Origin: Sipunculus nudus
Lineage: Eukaryota; Annelida; Sipuncula; Golfingiida; Sipunculidae
Direction of reading: 5' to 3'
Assembly (NCBI GenBank): GCA_026874595.1
Contig: CM049311.1
Coordinates: 46,999,676-47,063,675, forward strand
DNA length: 64,000 nt
Made by a program: the position numbers and the translations under genes. This document shows positions 1 through 12,530 of the stretch, piece by piece. The notes under the pieces are model-generated. The model was not told the DNA's origin. It searched no databases and saw only the letters and a list, made by a program, of their open reading frames with translations. The stretch's first letter is position 1, and the number at the start of each line of letters is the position of its first letter.

Positions 1-800
1 TTGTGCCTGGTTAACGGACGGATAGACAGACGGACGGACGCCGGACAAAGGGTGATTGCTATGGCTCAAATTACTTTCAGTCAGCTGAGCTAACAATCGA
101 GTAACAAAACATGTTGTAAATTGGAGAAAAGATTCCAAAATTTCCTGAAATGTGTATCTAATGAACATCTTCAAGATAATAACATAACAGAACCAACCAA
201 AGTCACCTAGGTTCTGGTTGTGCATTCTTGGAAAAATAAAACGGACTCGGCTGTGCCAAGGTACTTTTTTGGGTCACTTTGACCTAATTTCAGGTTTACA
301 AGGAGATTTGCCTAGGGCCTCCCTGGATGTATAGTATAGTAAGAGGTTTCTAGGTCTAAAGGCTACAGTTTCTGCCCTGTTTTTGGAAGGGCTGCTTCAT
401 TAAAAGGTCTCAACGTAAAGAAAATATACGTAAAAATAATAAAATAATAAAATTGGCGCCACCAGTCTTCAGGAACTGACGAAACTTCCATGATCAATAT
501 GTATGGAAAGACTCATGGAAGTCAAATTAGTTGTTGAGATACTAGAGCTTTTGTGTTAATTTTTTTTAATATTCTGGGGTGCACAAACATAACTCAAGAG
601 AATATAGCGACCTAAATCCAGATGTCCAGGGAGATATTTCAAGGACCACCCAGCTGAATGTTAAGTAAGAAGATTCTAGGTCCATCGGATAAGATTTGAG
701 CCCTTTTCACTGACTTACAGACAGACGGACGGACGATTGACAAAAAATGATCGCTTTAGTTCACACGACTCCAGGCGGCTGAGCTAATAATAATAAGTAT
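1..800. repeat. Dispersed repeat debris with GACGGACGG ends
   Basis: Two related segments (about 1-100 and 700-795) share a CAGACGGACGGACG run followed by a tract ending GCTGAGCTAA. The stretch between them has no open frame. This kind of run also occurs at about 23213-23230 and looks like the tail of a dispersed non-autonomous element. Confidence 0.45.
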
Positions 801-1775
801 AATAATATTTATTGCAGACCCAAATTGTATATGGGGTGTACATAGAAGGAAATTACATGAGGAAAAAAATGACAAATGATGTACAATTTACTCAAATGTA
901 CATGAATAAATACATTCATTACATATACATTGTTACGGAACCTAATATCAACAGATCACGTAGTCACGACGAGCATAAATTTTGTCATGGAGATAAAAAA
1001 AATCAGATTCTGTACCACTAGGCAGCGTGAAATGTCTAGGGGAATGAATAAAGAAGTCAGGGGTTTTTTATTAACAAATAATTATAATTTATTCTTAAAA
1101 CAACCCTAACATTACAAAACACGTTATAACAACAGTACAACAGTAAATCAATACAAGTATATAAATAAAGTGTAAAGTACATGGAAAACCACCACTGTCA
1201 AGCAACAACAAGTCCTTTATAATGTTTAATCGAGATGAACAGTTCACATAAATCTTCTCAGAGAATAAGAGTCAAGTTCAATCACAAAATCAAATTGTTG
1301 TAATCAAAAAGAGAAGTTCGGGTAGTGATCCGAAAGGCAAACTGAAGAATATATAAATCAGTCACAAATTTTGAAAAAAGATCTATAACTGCCGCAATTA
1401 TCGGAAAAGGTCCACAAACTGACACACACTCTTCTGTGTCCGCTTGAATATTTCTCTCCTCTCTCTCTCTCTCGGCTCTAAACACAGCCCCTTATTTATA
1501 ACTTTTCACCGAGAACTTTCCATTTCCCGAACAATCTAAAGAACCCATAATACACACGCCTAACGAACAAACTAGAACAAAGAACGCTGTGTTCCTACAT
1601 GTCAGGTTTCACACGTGGGCCGGCCCGGCTCGCGTGTCGCCCATGGCAACGGACAATGCTAGCCCTGCACATACACATGTAAGACTGCTGAATACAATAA
1701 AAGAGACATCTGTAATAACGTACACATACTAGTGGAAGGAAACGGATGTAAAATCATATTCGATGACTGACAGAT
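800..1775. other. AT-rich intergenic sequence
   Basis: No supported gene. There is a short CT run near 1457-1473 and a compact GC-rich patch around 1615-1660. Short open frames here show no domain or splice structure. Confidence 0.5.
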
Positions 1776-2290
1776 AAAAAACGGCCGATGATCGATTATT
1801 TATCGATTATTTTATAGACCATCTATATTATCTTAAAATATAAGGCCTGTGCATTTCTAAGGGGGTCTTCGATCAATTTCGATTATCGATTATTGCCTTA
1901 GGATTCGATTCTCGATTCGAGTGTTGTCACAATATTCTGTCAGAGACATAACCTACTAAAAGATTTTATCCCATATGATGCTATACGATTTAGATTATTG
2001 TATACCTGAGAATTAATGCAGACCGAGTAATATTTAAATCTTCTGATCCATTATTGTTCTAACATCTTATGAAGGATATAATATGACTTCTTTGTTAAAT
2101 AACAGTGCTATTTCATCATCGATGCTGTTTATCTGTTCCTATAAGTAAGAGCTAGAGACCGGAAAGGTATGAAAAAGAATGAAAATGCAATAATTGACAA
2201 TCGATTAGTTCATGCCCGATTCGATTATCGATAAATGACTGGCTTCGATTCAATGCATTGATTATTCGATTTAATCGATAACTAGCACAC
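1775..2290. repeat. ATCGAT/CGATTATCG-rich repeat
   Basis: Two clusters (1785-1920 and 2200-2282) are saturated with overlapping CGATTATCGATTA words, including a perfect TATCGATA near 2226. The clusters face each other around AT-rich sequence and may be the degenerate ends of a transposon. The (TA/CA)-rich tract 2284-2400 follows. Confidence 0.4.
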
Positions 2291-2425
2291 CATTAACACA
2301 TACATATATAAACATATACATACATATATATATACATTAATACAAATATACATATACATACATATATACACATATATACATACACAAACATGTATATGCG
2401 TGCATACATACATGCATACATTTTA

Positions 2426-2975
2426 TATAACAAAACCTTTACTGCTTGTGCGCAGAATTTAACTTGTAGCGCATCATTTGTTTGCCCTAGAAATGGAACT
2501 GTTGCCCCTTACGGAATACACCCTCGTCATCTTTCATGTTTTGTTGATAATACGCATATATACATTTTATTATGAAAATACGTTACACGTTTGTGAGAAA
2601 TTTTAACCTTGTTTTTAAATCCTTTTATTATATAAAGCATCTGCTCACGTTTGCGAAAAAAGTCTGATTTCATATAAAGATCGGAGTTTAACATGGTACT
2701 AACATTTAAATTCTCACTTTCCATGACTCTTTATTGGCACTGCAGCTCTTTGGTTATCCCAAGACAACTATCAATGCATGACTGTATGCAATTTTCATTT
2801 TGTAAGGAACTCTGAACCACAGACCAGCACAAAATAGACTACACCACAGAACATGTTATAAAACAAAACCTTGACTTCTTGTGCGCATAATTTATCTTGT
2901 GTCGTACCATTTTTTGCCCTGAAATGGAACTGTTGCCCCTTATGGAATACACCCTCGTCGTCTTGCATGCCTTGC
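2426..2975. repeat. Two direct copies of a ~112-bp repeat
   Basis: 2426-2540 and 2861-2975 are roughly 85% alike (both contain CTTGTGCGCA and later GGAACTGTTGCCCCTTA then GGAATACACCCTCGTC). They lie 435 bp apart around unrelated DNA, so either a segmental duplication or two insertions of one short element. Confidence 0.55.
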
Positions 2976-3059
2976 ATGTAAATGGATGACATTATCCTGC
3001 CTTTACCCAATACGTGCATGCAGACTGTTTTAGTTTTGTTGTATTTGACATCATGTAAC

Positions 3060-3958
3060 AACTAGAATACGGGTAGTCGACAAGCGACCACGTGTATCCG
3101 CCAAAATCAGAGTAGGACGGGTGAAGTGAGGCATGGATTGAGTGGCAAGGGGAAATAGAGTTAGATGTGTTACATATTAGCATGGATGTCTGCCACGTAA
3201 ACATGACCATGGGTGGCGCCACCTGTTACTTGAACGAGAAACTATCCAAGATGCATACAAATGCAAAATTTCAGGTAGAAATGTCAAACCACTGCCGAGA
3301 TATGAGTGATTTTATCCCACAGCAGACAAACAGATGCACGCTGTGCAAAAATGGTTGTAGGTAGGGTCAACAGTTTCTTGAAAAAGAGCTATGTGAGATC
3401 CAAACACATGCATCACTTCAGGTAGGTACGTCAAACCAGTTCGGAGATATTAGCATGAATATCTGCAGCACGAACGTGAATGTACGTGGCGCCACCTGTC
3501 ATAAAATCAAGAAAGCTATCCAGGATGTATACGCATGCCAAATTTCAGGTGAATAAGTCAAACCACTGCCGAGATATGAGTGATATATTAACCCAAGTCA
3601 AACGAACAGATGGACGCTGTGCAAAAATGGCTGCAGGTGGCGCCGCCATTTTTGTGTATGTTATAAAGCTAATCTAGGGCTATATTTGTGCAAATAATTT
3701 ACCTTTTGGTCAAACGAGTCCGAAGATATGTGGGTTAATGGCATAAAACAGACGCACAGATGGACGAACTGAAGAGAGGAAAGGTCAGAGGTCAACACGG
3801 AATGGTTAGGCACCAGTTCACATGTGACCCGATAATTGGTGTAAGTTTCGGAAAAATCGGTCCAGTAGTCTCAGAGGAGTTCTCCGAACGAATACGGCGG
3901 CGGCGTCGGAACCCGGTCAAAAACATAGTATCCGCAAAACTTTGTTTTGGCGGATACA
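3060..3958. mobile_element. TIR-bounded modular repeat, copy A
   Basis: It starts with an actagaatac leader and the terminal word TGTATCCGCC (3093) and ends with its inverse GGCGGATACA (3949-3958). The inside holds modules of roughly 150-270 bp that begin GGTGGCGCCACC, then a segment with ATGCAAAATTTCAGGT, CAAACCACTGCCGAGATATG and GTGCAAAAATGG, followed by a GC-rich end (CGGCGGCGTCGGAACCCGG). There is no transposase frame, so it is non-autonomous. Other copies are at 9.69, 35.24 and 59.17 kb. Confidence 0.7.
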
Positions 3959-3977
3959 ATCTTATAGTCATGCGATA

Positions 3978-4590
3978 TTAGTAAGGGTTTAATAAGTATA
4001 AAGATATTAATAAGTCCTTTAACAGAAGTGCAAATAGAACCATTTCGTCTGCATACATGAGATGGTTTATAATAAAACTGCCAATACCTAGTCCAAGATC
4101 CTGCTTGTCAAATGTTAAGGTCATTCGTTTAAATAATGAATATATACGATGACAATACCCCTCCCTGCCGGACACCATTATTATCAGGAAGGGTGGCAGA
4201 TTTGACAGAGTTCAATCTTACATATAATTTCCGACGGAAGTACCAATGGTAAAAAAAATTTAAACAGTTAAAGGAATGGCATTTTCAGAAAGTTTGCGAA
4301 ACAGAGTTCAAAAAGTGATTATTTCAAATGCCTATGTTGCATCAAAAAAACAAACGAACATGTATGATCCCACTTTGTGATCGTATCTGATAGCTTCTTT
4401 TAATTAGCATACACAAAGTTCCGTTTCATGGTTCTTTTTATATCCAAACTGCTTATCATATACAAAACAAGTTTTCAGTCGGCCTGAGAAAACAGTTTCA
4501 AACAATTTGGACAAGATAGTATAGACAAGGCTACATTGGTCTGAAGTTTCCCTTATCAGCAATTATTTCTGTCTAATGTTTTACAACTGG
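3978..4590 (-). pseudogene. Fossil LINE reverse transcriptase (palm domain)
   Basis: Minus-strand frames, broken by shifts and stops, spell non-LTR RT blocks in order: a RP-x-A/L...TILSKLFETVF block with KQFGY near 4400-4560, NGVRQGGVLSS (motif B) near 4150-4180, and INHLMYADEMVLF (motif C, YADD changed to YADE) near 4030-4090. This pattern fits CR1/Jockey-like LINEs. It is inactive: frameshifts separate the blocks and the second catalytic Asp is Glu. Confidence 0.75.
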
Positions 4591-5564
4591 TACTAAATTA
4601 TTACATATCATATCCCCCGACAGGTGTTCGTGTACAGGTATAAAAAGTAAAAAAAAAAACTCAGGGTTGCAGGTTTCATATATTACATCCTGGGGACATG
4701 CCGGATAAAAGCACTAACTTTTTCCATGTATTTTTCTTGGCCTTACCTTGCATTTTTTATAAGAGTCACTTCATTAAAATCCATTTTGGATGAAAATAGA
4801 TAAAAATGTTCTAGTTGCCTAGAAGCCAAGATATTAGCCTATCTCTACAAGGCGACATCTTGGAATCCAACTTGGCTGCCATAATGCGTTGTGAAAAAGG
4901 CTGCTTTCATTTAGACTGCCTTATTCTCAAATATGGGCCTAAGCCCCAGAACAATAAGAAAAGAAAAGAACAAATTGTGACTTTTGTTTCTATTAAATGG
5001 ATGAACTGAAATGAATAATTATTATTTTGATAATTTTGATAGCACAATTGTATTCCTTGCCCATGAAAATGTTTAATTAGACACTAAGAGTTTTATCAAA
5101 GTTACGTAGAAGCCGAAAGGACCCAATGCACAAGCAGAAGCGATGATGTTGGTCTCCTTACTGATGCAGATATTATTATTATATGTAGTCCTTTTATAAA
5201 TAATAATAGTAATAATTTATGTATATGGTGTTTCTTATAATGAATACATAACATATCAAAAGCGCTTTACACATTAACATATTGTCATAATATTAAAAAA
5301 AGAGAGTGCAGCAGTAAAATATAACATTATAAAGATCCTATGACAATAGTCAAATTGGAATGATTTGCATGATAAAAATAAGTCTGTATTTAAAAAACAT
5401 TAAGATATTGACTATTCTTCACAAATAATGGTTATTCATTTCACAGGCATGTGCATGTGTTAAATATGATTGCCTAACTTAGTCCAATTCAGCTTTGGGG
5501 ACCGCCTTTTTTATATTACTCTGTGATCTCCTTCTTTTCTGTTCACAGTCAAGAGGTGATTGCA

Positions 5565-5825
5565 ATTATGCAGGGGCTATGTATTGTATGACACACTGAT
5601 AAACAAACATGAGAACTTTATAACTGATTCTTTCTCTTAGTTTAAGCCAGTGCATATATCGAGCAATTGAGAGATTCTCTCATATACTTTCGAATGCCAC
5701 ACACTGTACGAGCTGCAATATTCTGAATCAACTGCAGTTTTGATATATACCAATCTTGTGTACCTGGCAAGGCTATTGCAGCAATCCAGGCGGCCAATAA
5801 CTAACCCCTGAATATTGTCTGTTGT
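5565..5825 (-). pseudogene. Fossil LINE reverse transcriptase (C-terminal part)
   Basis: Minus-strand frames read LDCCNSL, then YISKLQLIQNIAARTVCGIR, then HWLKLRERISYKVLMF, the ordered C-terminal RT blocks of CR1/Jockey-like LINEs (usual forms LDYCNSLL, L-Q-x-x-QN-x-AAR, HWLP). At least two frameshifts separate them. It lies upstream, in transcript order, of the palm fragment at 3.98-4.59 kb, so the two are separate insertions or rearranged. Confidence 0.7.
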
Positions 5826-6621
5826 GATTGTTTAACCCTGTTAATATTTTTCAGTGTGAGGTAAGAAGAACAAAAACAAATTTCCCAAAAATATTATTCA
5901 TACTCAGTTTTGATCCTGATTTAAATGATTAAATTTATAAAGCGTCTATTGGAAAGTGAAATTAGGGTTCTTGCGCCTTTTCAATTTCAAAAAGTAAGAC
6001 CTTTTTAAGACTTTGTAAGACCTTTCTTTCTGTGAAAAATAAGATCATTTTCTCATGGTTAATAGAAACCCTATATCAATTAATATCGTTTTAATACCTA
6101 TCCAAATTTCAAATGACATAAATAAATAAATAGGCCTTCATGTACATGCCCGTATATTCTCTACTTTTTTGCCGGCTGTTGCCGCATACTTGTACAGAAA
6201 TGTCGTTATGAGCGGAGTTCACTCCCGTAGGCCTATATTATACATGGCAAAGCATGCATCTTTTTATCCATAAATCTGTCAATTAAGTTTACCATATCTA
6301 TAAACAGCGTTGAGCCGTAGAACGGTAATGTTGCAACTTGACTGCTGCAGCCCCACAATCGCCAGGCCCCACTTTCTCCCTAGGCAACTTCATTTTCCCG
6401 TCAAAGAACACGTGCAAGCCAGTCCTCAGGTACAAACATTTTCATGGACATGTTCGGATAACTTCCTTTACTCGAGTTCAGAGAATATCCGCAAAAAAAT
6501 GCAGGGGTCAATTTGATATGATGACATATTCGCTGACGCATTACCGTAAGGTGTAAGCCGCGGGAGTGACCAGTTTCCACTTTGAAACCCTTGGATATCC
6601 TGCTGTATTAGCGCAATCTTC

Positions 6622-7160
6622 GCAAAACCGCAGGTATCCCCACCAAAAAGCGAGGCATTTGTAAAGGGAGCAAGCGAGCTTGGACGTTCCAAAATTCACG
6701 GGGATACGTTTGGAAAAATGTAGTTGGATGACACTGACATCGTTTACATCGGGCAGACCCTAATATGTGGGTAAAACATGTTCTGAAATGCGAGAGCAAT
6801 AGGATAAAAGTTAATTTACGATTAAAAAAAATATAGATTTCTTGATGTTCATGTATATTTTCGAAATACCTCTGTATAAGCACGATCAACTGCAAAAACC
6901 ACGTGTCCACTCCAAGAGTGAGACATTTGTAAAGAGAGCAGGTGTGCTTGGACGTTCAAAAATTTACGGGGAAACGTTTGGAAAAATGCAGTTGGATGAC
7001 ATTGACATCGTTTGCATCGGGCAAACCGTATAATACGTGGGCAAAATGAGTTCTGATATATATACGAGAGCAATGTGATAAAAAATAATTAACGATAAAA
7101 AATGGATTTCTTGATGGTCATGCATATTTTGGAAATACCGAGTTTATGATACATGCAGTA
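6622..7160. repeat. Diverged tandem duplication, period ~270 bp
   Basis: 6622-6891 and 6892-7160 align with about 80% identity. Both copies contain GCTTGGACGTTC, ACGTTTGGAAAAATG and GTTGGATGACA, and end near TTTCTTGATG. The second copy has an open frame (KSETFVKRAGVLGRSKIYGE); the first has the same frame with a TAG. Confidence 0.7.
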
Positions 7161-8306
7161 TTTGGTGATATAGCCTATAGGCCCATCATTGCTGACACCG
7201 ATATATGCTCCTTCCGCGTTGCATACGCGGGCACAATACGTAATAAAAATGTTCTAATTCGAATGCATTTATTGCCATACAGAAATTTGATTTGCATCTG
7301 CGAAGCAATTATAGCCCGTTATTTCAATGCTCAAATATTTCAAACATATTTTACAGACTTATAACTTGCTATATATGCAGTGTAAGCTCGCCGATCCAAG
7401 CCTATACACAAAATGGTAACACCGTTGAGCTTTCCCGCGCTTCACTTTTTCGAAGCAGCCTGAACTAGCTCGTACTTTAATGTTTGACAAAATATGATTC
7501 ACTGTAGCTGATTTTAAGTCATCCATTAATTAAATTAATTTGAATTATACAATGGTCATATGTGCCCGAAAAGATGTCATTGACCCCACAAAGGAGGTAA
7601 ATTTGTCAACGTAATATTTCACAAGACTATCGACGTAAATAATCAAATTTATTAACTTTTAAAGGGACAAACTTTCAAAAACCATCGATATCGTTCCTGG
7701 AAAAATTCAGCTCACAGGTATGTCGACAAGCAGGACGAGCCTAAATCATGCAGAGTTACAGAAAAAGCACGTCAGTTCATGCCATGTTCTGGTATACAGG
7801 GTTATATTTATGCTGGCTGGTTTAGAAATCACTGATGCATCTTCTTTACACCAATTGCAACTCACACACAAATATTTATTTCAACTTCAAGTTTCAAGCA
7901 AGTGTCCAAATATACCTATCACGCTTTCAAACACCTTTTAATGGTACTAGCCCTGCTATATCCTGATGTGCCGGAGTCAAGCAAAATAATTATCTTTTTC
8001 AGTGCTGTCAATATTCATATATACATATACATGAACCTGCATAGCAAACATGAAACTGAAACAGACGCTCAAGTGATATTTTAGGACCAAACTCTTTCAT
8101 GATTAAGTCATAGTTTCCGGAATTTCTTCTACTTTGTTTGCATTGTCGACAAACACAGCGCTTCGTTACTTTCAGTTCCCAACAAAGTTAATGCGCATCC
8201 ACCGACATGCAGCAACTGCAGAGATTTACATAATTAAGGGAAAGTGTACAGCAGAGGAAAATACCATAATAATTGGAGATGAACTGGCGCACAACTTTCG
8301 AGTCCT

Positions 8307-8838
8307 CTTTAACACCACCGAAACTTGTGAACGCGTCTTCTGATTCGAATTTATTCTGTGTTGTCCGCACTGAAAATACTCCGCAGGTGCCCCCCATGAC
8401 CATGAGACCCACGGTAGTCTGAACATGCAGATGATGTCTAACATACAGTTAAATATGGGAACAAGCTTTGAAAAATCAGCTACTTTCAGGTTTATGGTAT
8501 CCATTTATTTGCCTCCTTTACTATTCAAAACTAAAATAAAATTATTTCAGTTTCTGTGAAACAAAAGGTCCCCTTTAACACCACCGAAACTTGTGAACGC
8601 GTCTTCTGATTCGAATTTATTCTGTGTTGTCCGCACTAAAAATACTCCGCAGGTGCCCCCCATGACCATGAGACCCACGGTAGTCTGAACATGCAGATGA
8701 TGTCTAACATACAGTTAAATATGGGAACAAGCTTTGAAAATTAGCTACTTTCAGGTTTATGGTATCCATATATTTGCCTCCTTTACTATTCAAAACTAAA
8801 ATAAAATTATTTCAGTTTCTGTGAAACAAAAAGTAAGA
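8307..8838. repeat. Recent tandem duplication, period 266 bp
   Basis: 8307-8572 and 8573-8838 differ at only a few positions (for example cactgaaaat versus cactaaaaat, and one lost base in the gctttgaaaa region). Both start CTTTAACACCACCGAAACTT and end with TTTCTGTGAAACAAAA. High identity means a recent event. Confidence 0.85.
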
Positions 8839-9009
8839 CTTTTGTAAGACCTACCCTCTAAAATGTAAGAAAAATAAGACTTTTTAAGGCCTTATTTTAG
8901 CAAAATGAAGAGTAAGACTTTGTAAGACCGCGCACGAACCCTGGAAATTCCAATTAAATATTCCTCGAAACCTTTGAAATCTTTGTATAGGCCTATGATC
9001 TGATGTTCT

Positions 9010-9690
9010 GTTGGTGGATTACGTTCGATTCCAATATTGATGACGTTACCCTTTATAAAGGCTGTTTATTTTAAAAGATCAAAACAAAGTCTTGTTTAAC
9101 AAGAAAAAAAAGGAACGTGTTTTAAAAATAGAACGATAAAAGGAACGATAAAAGTAGCATCGCAAAGATATGTTTCACCTTTTTTCACAAAGGCTGAATA
9201 AAGGATGCGCTATATATACTGCACAAGTGTAGCCTATATGCTAAAATGCCAACTCCACTGGCAGTACTTATAGACAAAGGCATTTTGATAATTTGTATCT
9301 TAAGCCTTGGGACTTATGAAGTATCCCACTCTTCTTGGTATAGTAATTACTATAACTTAAAACTTCTTATACTGCACATTTGTGAGAAAAAGGGGCCCTC
9401 GATAACCGATTACATGCAACCGTATAATCAAAGGGGTATGGACCAAGTGAGAAAGATTTTTCCTGACGTAAGAGCCGCCGAATCCTGGTATCATATAAGC
9501 CAAAATATTTCCAGACTTTGGCAAATAGGCCTACACCTCTTCAATAGGTCTTGTCTTGTGACCCCTAAATGTTGTCATGCTTCATAGATGGTGCCTAAAG
9601 TGATGTATATTGGATACTGGTAACCAAGATGAACGAGAATGAGACTTGTGATTTTTAGCCAAAGTAGACGCACGGAGTGATTCTACGCCA
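9010..9690. other. Unassigned sequence with a 113-codon open frame
   Basis: A + strand frame at 9246-9587 is open for 113 codons but shows no signal peptide, domain, splice pattern or codon bias. I see nothing else here. Confidence 0.3.
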
Positions 9691-10433
9691 AAACGATTTT
9701 AGGTGGCGGCACGAGCCTTGTGTTAGCAGAAAAAGCTATCCAAGATCTATAGACAGATAATTCAGGCGATTGCACCAAACCACTCCTGACATATGTGCAT
9801 GGATGGACGATACGGAAAATGATTGTACGTGGCACTGCTAGTCTTGTGTACATGACAAATCTTTCAAAATTTGCGGACAAATACTTCAACTAACTCCTGA
9901 GATATACGTATGGAAGGACGGACCCTGCGCAACAGGTGACACCATCAGTCTTGTGTACTTACTTGATAAAGCTGTCCAAGATCTACGGAAATGCACATAT
10001 TAAAACCATTACATAAAACCACTCTTAGATGTGCGACCGTTTGACGCTAAGCTACAAACAACTGTAGGTGGCGATACAAGTCTTAGTCATGATATAAAGC
10101 TATCCAAGAACTCTGGAAATTAAATATTTTAGGCCAATACATCAAACCACTCCTGAGCTATGCGTGATTTTCACCAATTAAAGACTGAGCACTCATGGAT
10201 GAATTCTTCACAGGTCGAAAGGTCAGAGGTCACACCGAACCAAAAGGACACCAATTCACATGTGCCCCTATAATAATGTCTCTTAAATATCTTTGAATTA
10301 AGTAGTCTAACTTCAGAGGATGGCCCCTGGGGGTTTAGGATTTGTGCCCTATAATAATGCCAAGTTTAGGAAATTCCGTCCAGCGATTCACCAGTATTTT
10401 CTGCAAAAGAACGCATCTCTTTCGGCGGATACA
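9690..10433. mobile_element. TIR-bounded modular repeat, diverged copy D
   Basis: Four roughly 120-bp modules (starts near 9701, 9827, 9940, 10066) carry GGTGGC then AGTCTTG, AAGCTATCCAAGAtcTa and CAAACCACTCCTGA, followed by the GGTCAGAGGTCA segment and the end word GGCGGATACA (10424-10433). The order matches copy A, but modules are more diverged and the left TIR is not recognisable. Confidence 0.55.
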
Positions 10434-11105
10434 TTAAAATGAACAAATATTCCAATGATCATTTGATCTTTCCTAGGAAGTCAGGAAAACTTTAAAAACA
10501 TTAAGATCTAACAACACGTCACAAGAATGGTCAGGTAACAAATGAATGTTTAAAGTTTAATTTTGGTACTTGTAGGTTGCATGTAGCTACGGTAGACGTG
10601 TTTATAAATAAACTTCGGATTGGTTAACATTTATGTAAAATTAGAAAATTACTTAGCTTTGTAAATTAACAAATTTATATTTATTAAATCTATACCAATT
10701 CAGATTTATGCCAATAATGAAAGTTAATTCTTACATTGTATTTTTTATGAATAGGATATTGACAATATTTAAAACAATCATATAATATAAATACCTTGGA
10801 AATATTCCTGATTTTGCACATATATTTCTCTATTATCACTGCAATTATATATAATTTAACGAGATGCACAGTCAATATGACCACTAACAATGCAATCCAG
10901 GTCAAAAGGGACATGTAGCTTGGTGATGGTACCACAAATGAATCAAACCTAATTATTTCTAGTTTCCCTCAGCAGCAGTTTCCCTAAAGATTTGTTTTAA
11001 CTTAAGTTTTTTCAAGTATTTTTGTTTCCCACTTCTTTAAAAGTATTAATAACAATAGTAGTAATGTAGGCCTACCAGGCTACCACTATTTTTTTGTTAG
11101 TTAGA

Positions 11106-11345
11106 TAAGTAGTTAGGTGTTTTTATCTTTCCGTAGTCCCTTCATCTTTTCATTAGCTTTCTTTTCCCTCTTTTCTCATCTTTTTCCCTTTCTTCTCTTC
11201 TACTTCCATTTCTCCTTTTTCTTTTCCCTTTCTTTTCTTTCCTTACCTTCCCCTTTTTTTCTTCCTTTCCTTTCTCCTTTTTCGTTTCCTTTTTTTCCCT
11301 TTCCTCCTTTTTCTTCTTCCTTCCCTTTCCTTTCTTTCCTTACTT
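11106..11345. repeat. Polypyrimidine (TTTCC/CTTTT) tract
   Basis: About 240 bp are nearly all C and T on the + strand. The long open frame across it (rich in Phe, Ser, Leu, Pro) follows from composition alone. Confidence 0.85.
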
Positions 11346-11399
11346 ATGCCCTGGACTGGTATTAGCCGTACTTACTTCCGGTTGCAGTGCATCGGGGCC

Positions 11400-12530
11400 G
11401 CCCCAATTCTTTCTTAATATAATAATTTTAAATGGCGTTTTTAGTCAAGTAAGAATACGGATGGGGATGTATGGAATATATTTATTAATTGTGACCCTTT
11501 TTGTCAATGTGAGGTTCCTCTGTAATCATTTTTCAAACTCACCGACCTTGAACTTCCGCCCTTTTGTAGGCAATGCCACCATATTGGATATTATCCCTCT
11601 CCTAGTTATTTTCGCGTCTTTATGGACTGGTTTTACTGCAGATATAATCAAACTACTTGTTTCAACTGAATTTGGTTATTTAGCAAGGTTCCCGGTCTCA
11701 CTTAAATGTGGATAGTCCCCACGGATCCAACCACTCTGCTGTAACATAAACATGCATATGCAGCGTGAAGCCTAATAGCGTTTAAATGCCTTCGTTTTAC
11801 GTCTGCCTAGATGTCTTATTCTTATATCTGACTCCCCATTTGCTGTGGCTTCTGTTGCTGGCCTTATACTGAAGCTATGGCCATAGTACCACTGGTGTTA
11901 CGCTCCATAAGCAGCGGCTGCTCTACGCCCAACTATTCGCTACACTACCCGCTGCATTAAACCGCAGTTGGCGGTCAGGTTTGGCCACCAGACGGTGCTG
12001 TCTCTATGGAATTCCCCCGTTATATTTAACCAAACACATTGCAGGTATCACCAGCACAAACGAATAACCTCGAGGTACCGGTCACTTTACACTGGAAAGC
12101 GCTTGGTATCACAGACTTCATTCACCCCCATTGTAATACACACGATGCAATCGTCAGCTTTCAACACAGTCTGTATACTGACTTGCCTGAGGTCAGTTAT
12201 CCCCCACTATTTGTATATATCCTGTACTGCGTGCCGCACGGGCTTGCCCGCATACCTATGTTTGTTTACACGCGCGCTAAGCCAATCAGATTTCTTCTAC
12301 CAGTTCTACAGATTAGTTTAAACGCAGAGCCAATCAGACTGGGTGTTGCCAAACCTGAAAAATTCTGCTATTTCTCACAGCGTGTGAGTCGGAGGTCACT
12401 GGGCCGGGAGGTCACGCGCTTGGTTCAGAGCGTACACTGGTGTCTAAACCCTGCACCTAGTAAATTGTTCTTCCAAGTTGTGATCGAACACATGCCTTGT
12501 GAAAGGATGGTCCCTTTTTAGGTATGCTTA
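11400..12530. other. Unassigned sequence before the minisatellite
   Basis: Open frames at 11461-11715 and 12039-12521 (+) have no recognisable domains. Two AGCCAATCAGA words lie at 12280-12290 and 12328-12338. Otherwise nothing supportable is seen. Confidence 0.35.

Larger units (their letters stand above)
5960..8943. mobile_element. hAT-like non-autonomous element with AGGGTTC..TGCGC ends
   Basis: The left end reads AGGGTTCTTGCGCC, followed by AAGTAAGACCTTTTTAAGAC words. The right end is the inverse, with AAGTAAGACTTTTGTAAGAC words and GCGCACGAACCCTGG. This CAGGGTTCGTGCG/GTAAGACTTT style of terminus is known from invertebrate hAT families. The shared flanking word GAAATT is an imperfect target-site candidate. 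No transposase was found inside; the interior holds two tandem duplications and unexplained sequence. Confidence 0.5.

Noticed and set aside
3978-5825. The two LINE pieces as one element
   Set aside because: The C-terminal RT blocks lie upstream of the palm blocks on the minus strand, so they are not collinear.
9246-9587. 113-codon + frame
   Set aside because: No recognisable features and surrounded by repeats.
11117-11365. 82-codon Phe/Ser/Leu/Pro-rich frame
   Set aside because: Caused by the polypyrimidine tract.
12039-12521. 160-codon + frame before the array
   Set aside because: No domain, no codon bias and a second frame open over the same bases; longer than average but not convincing.
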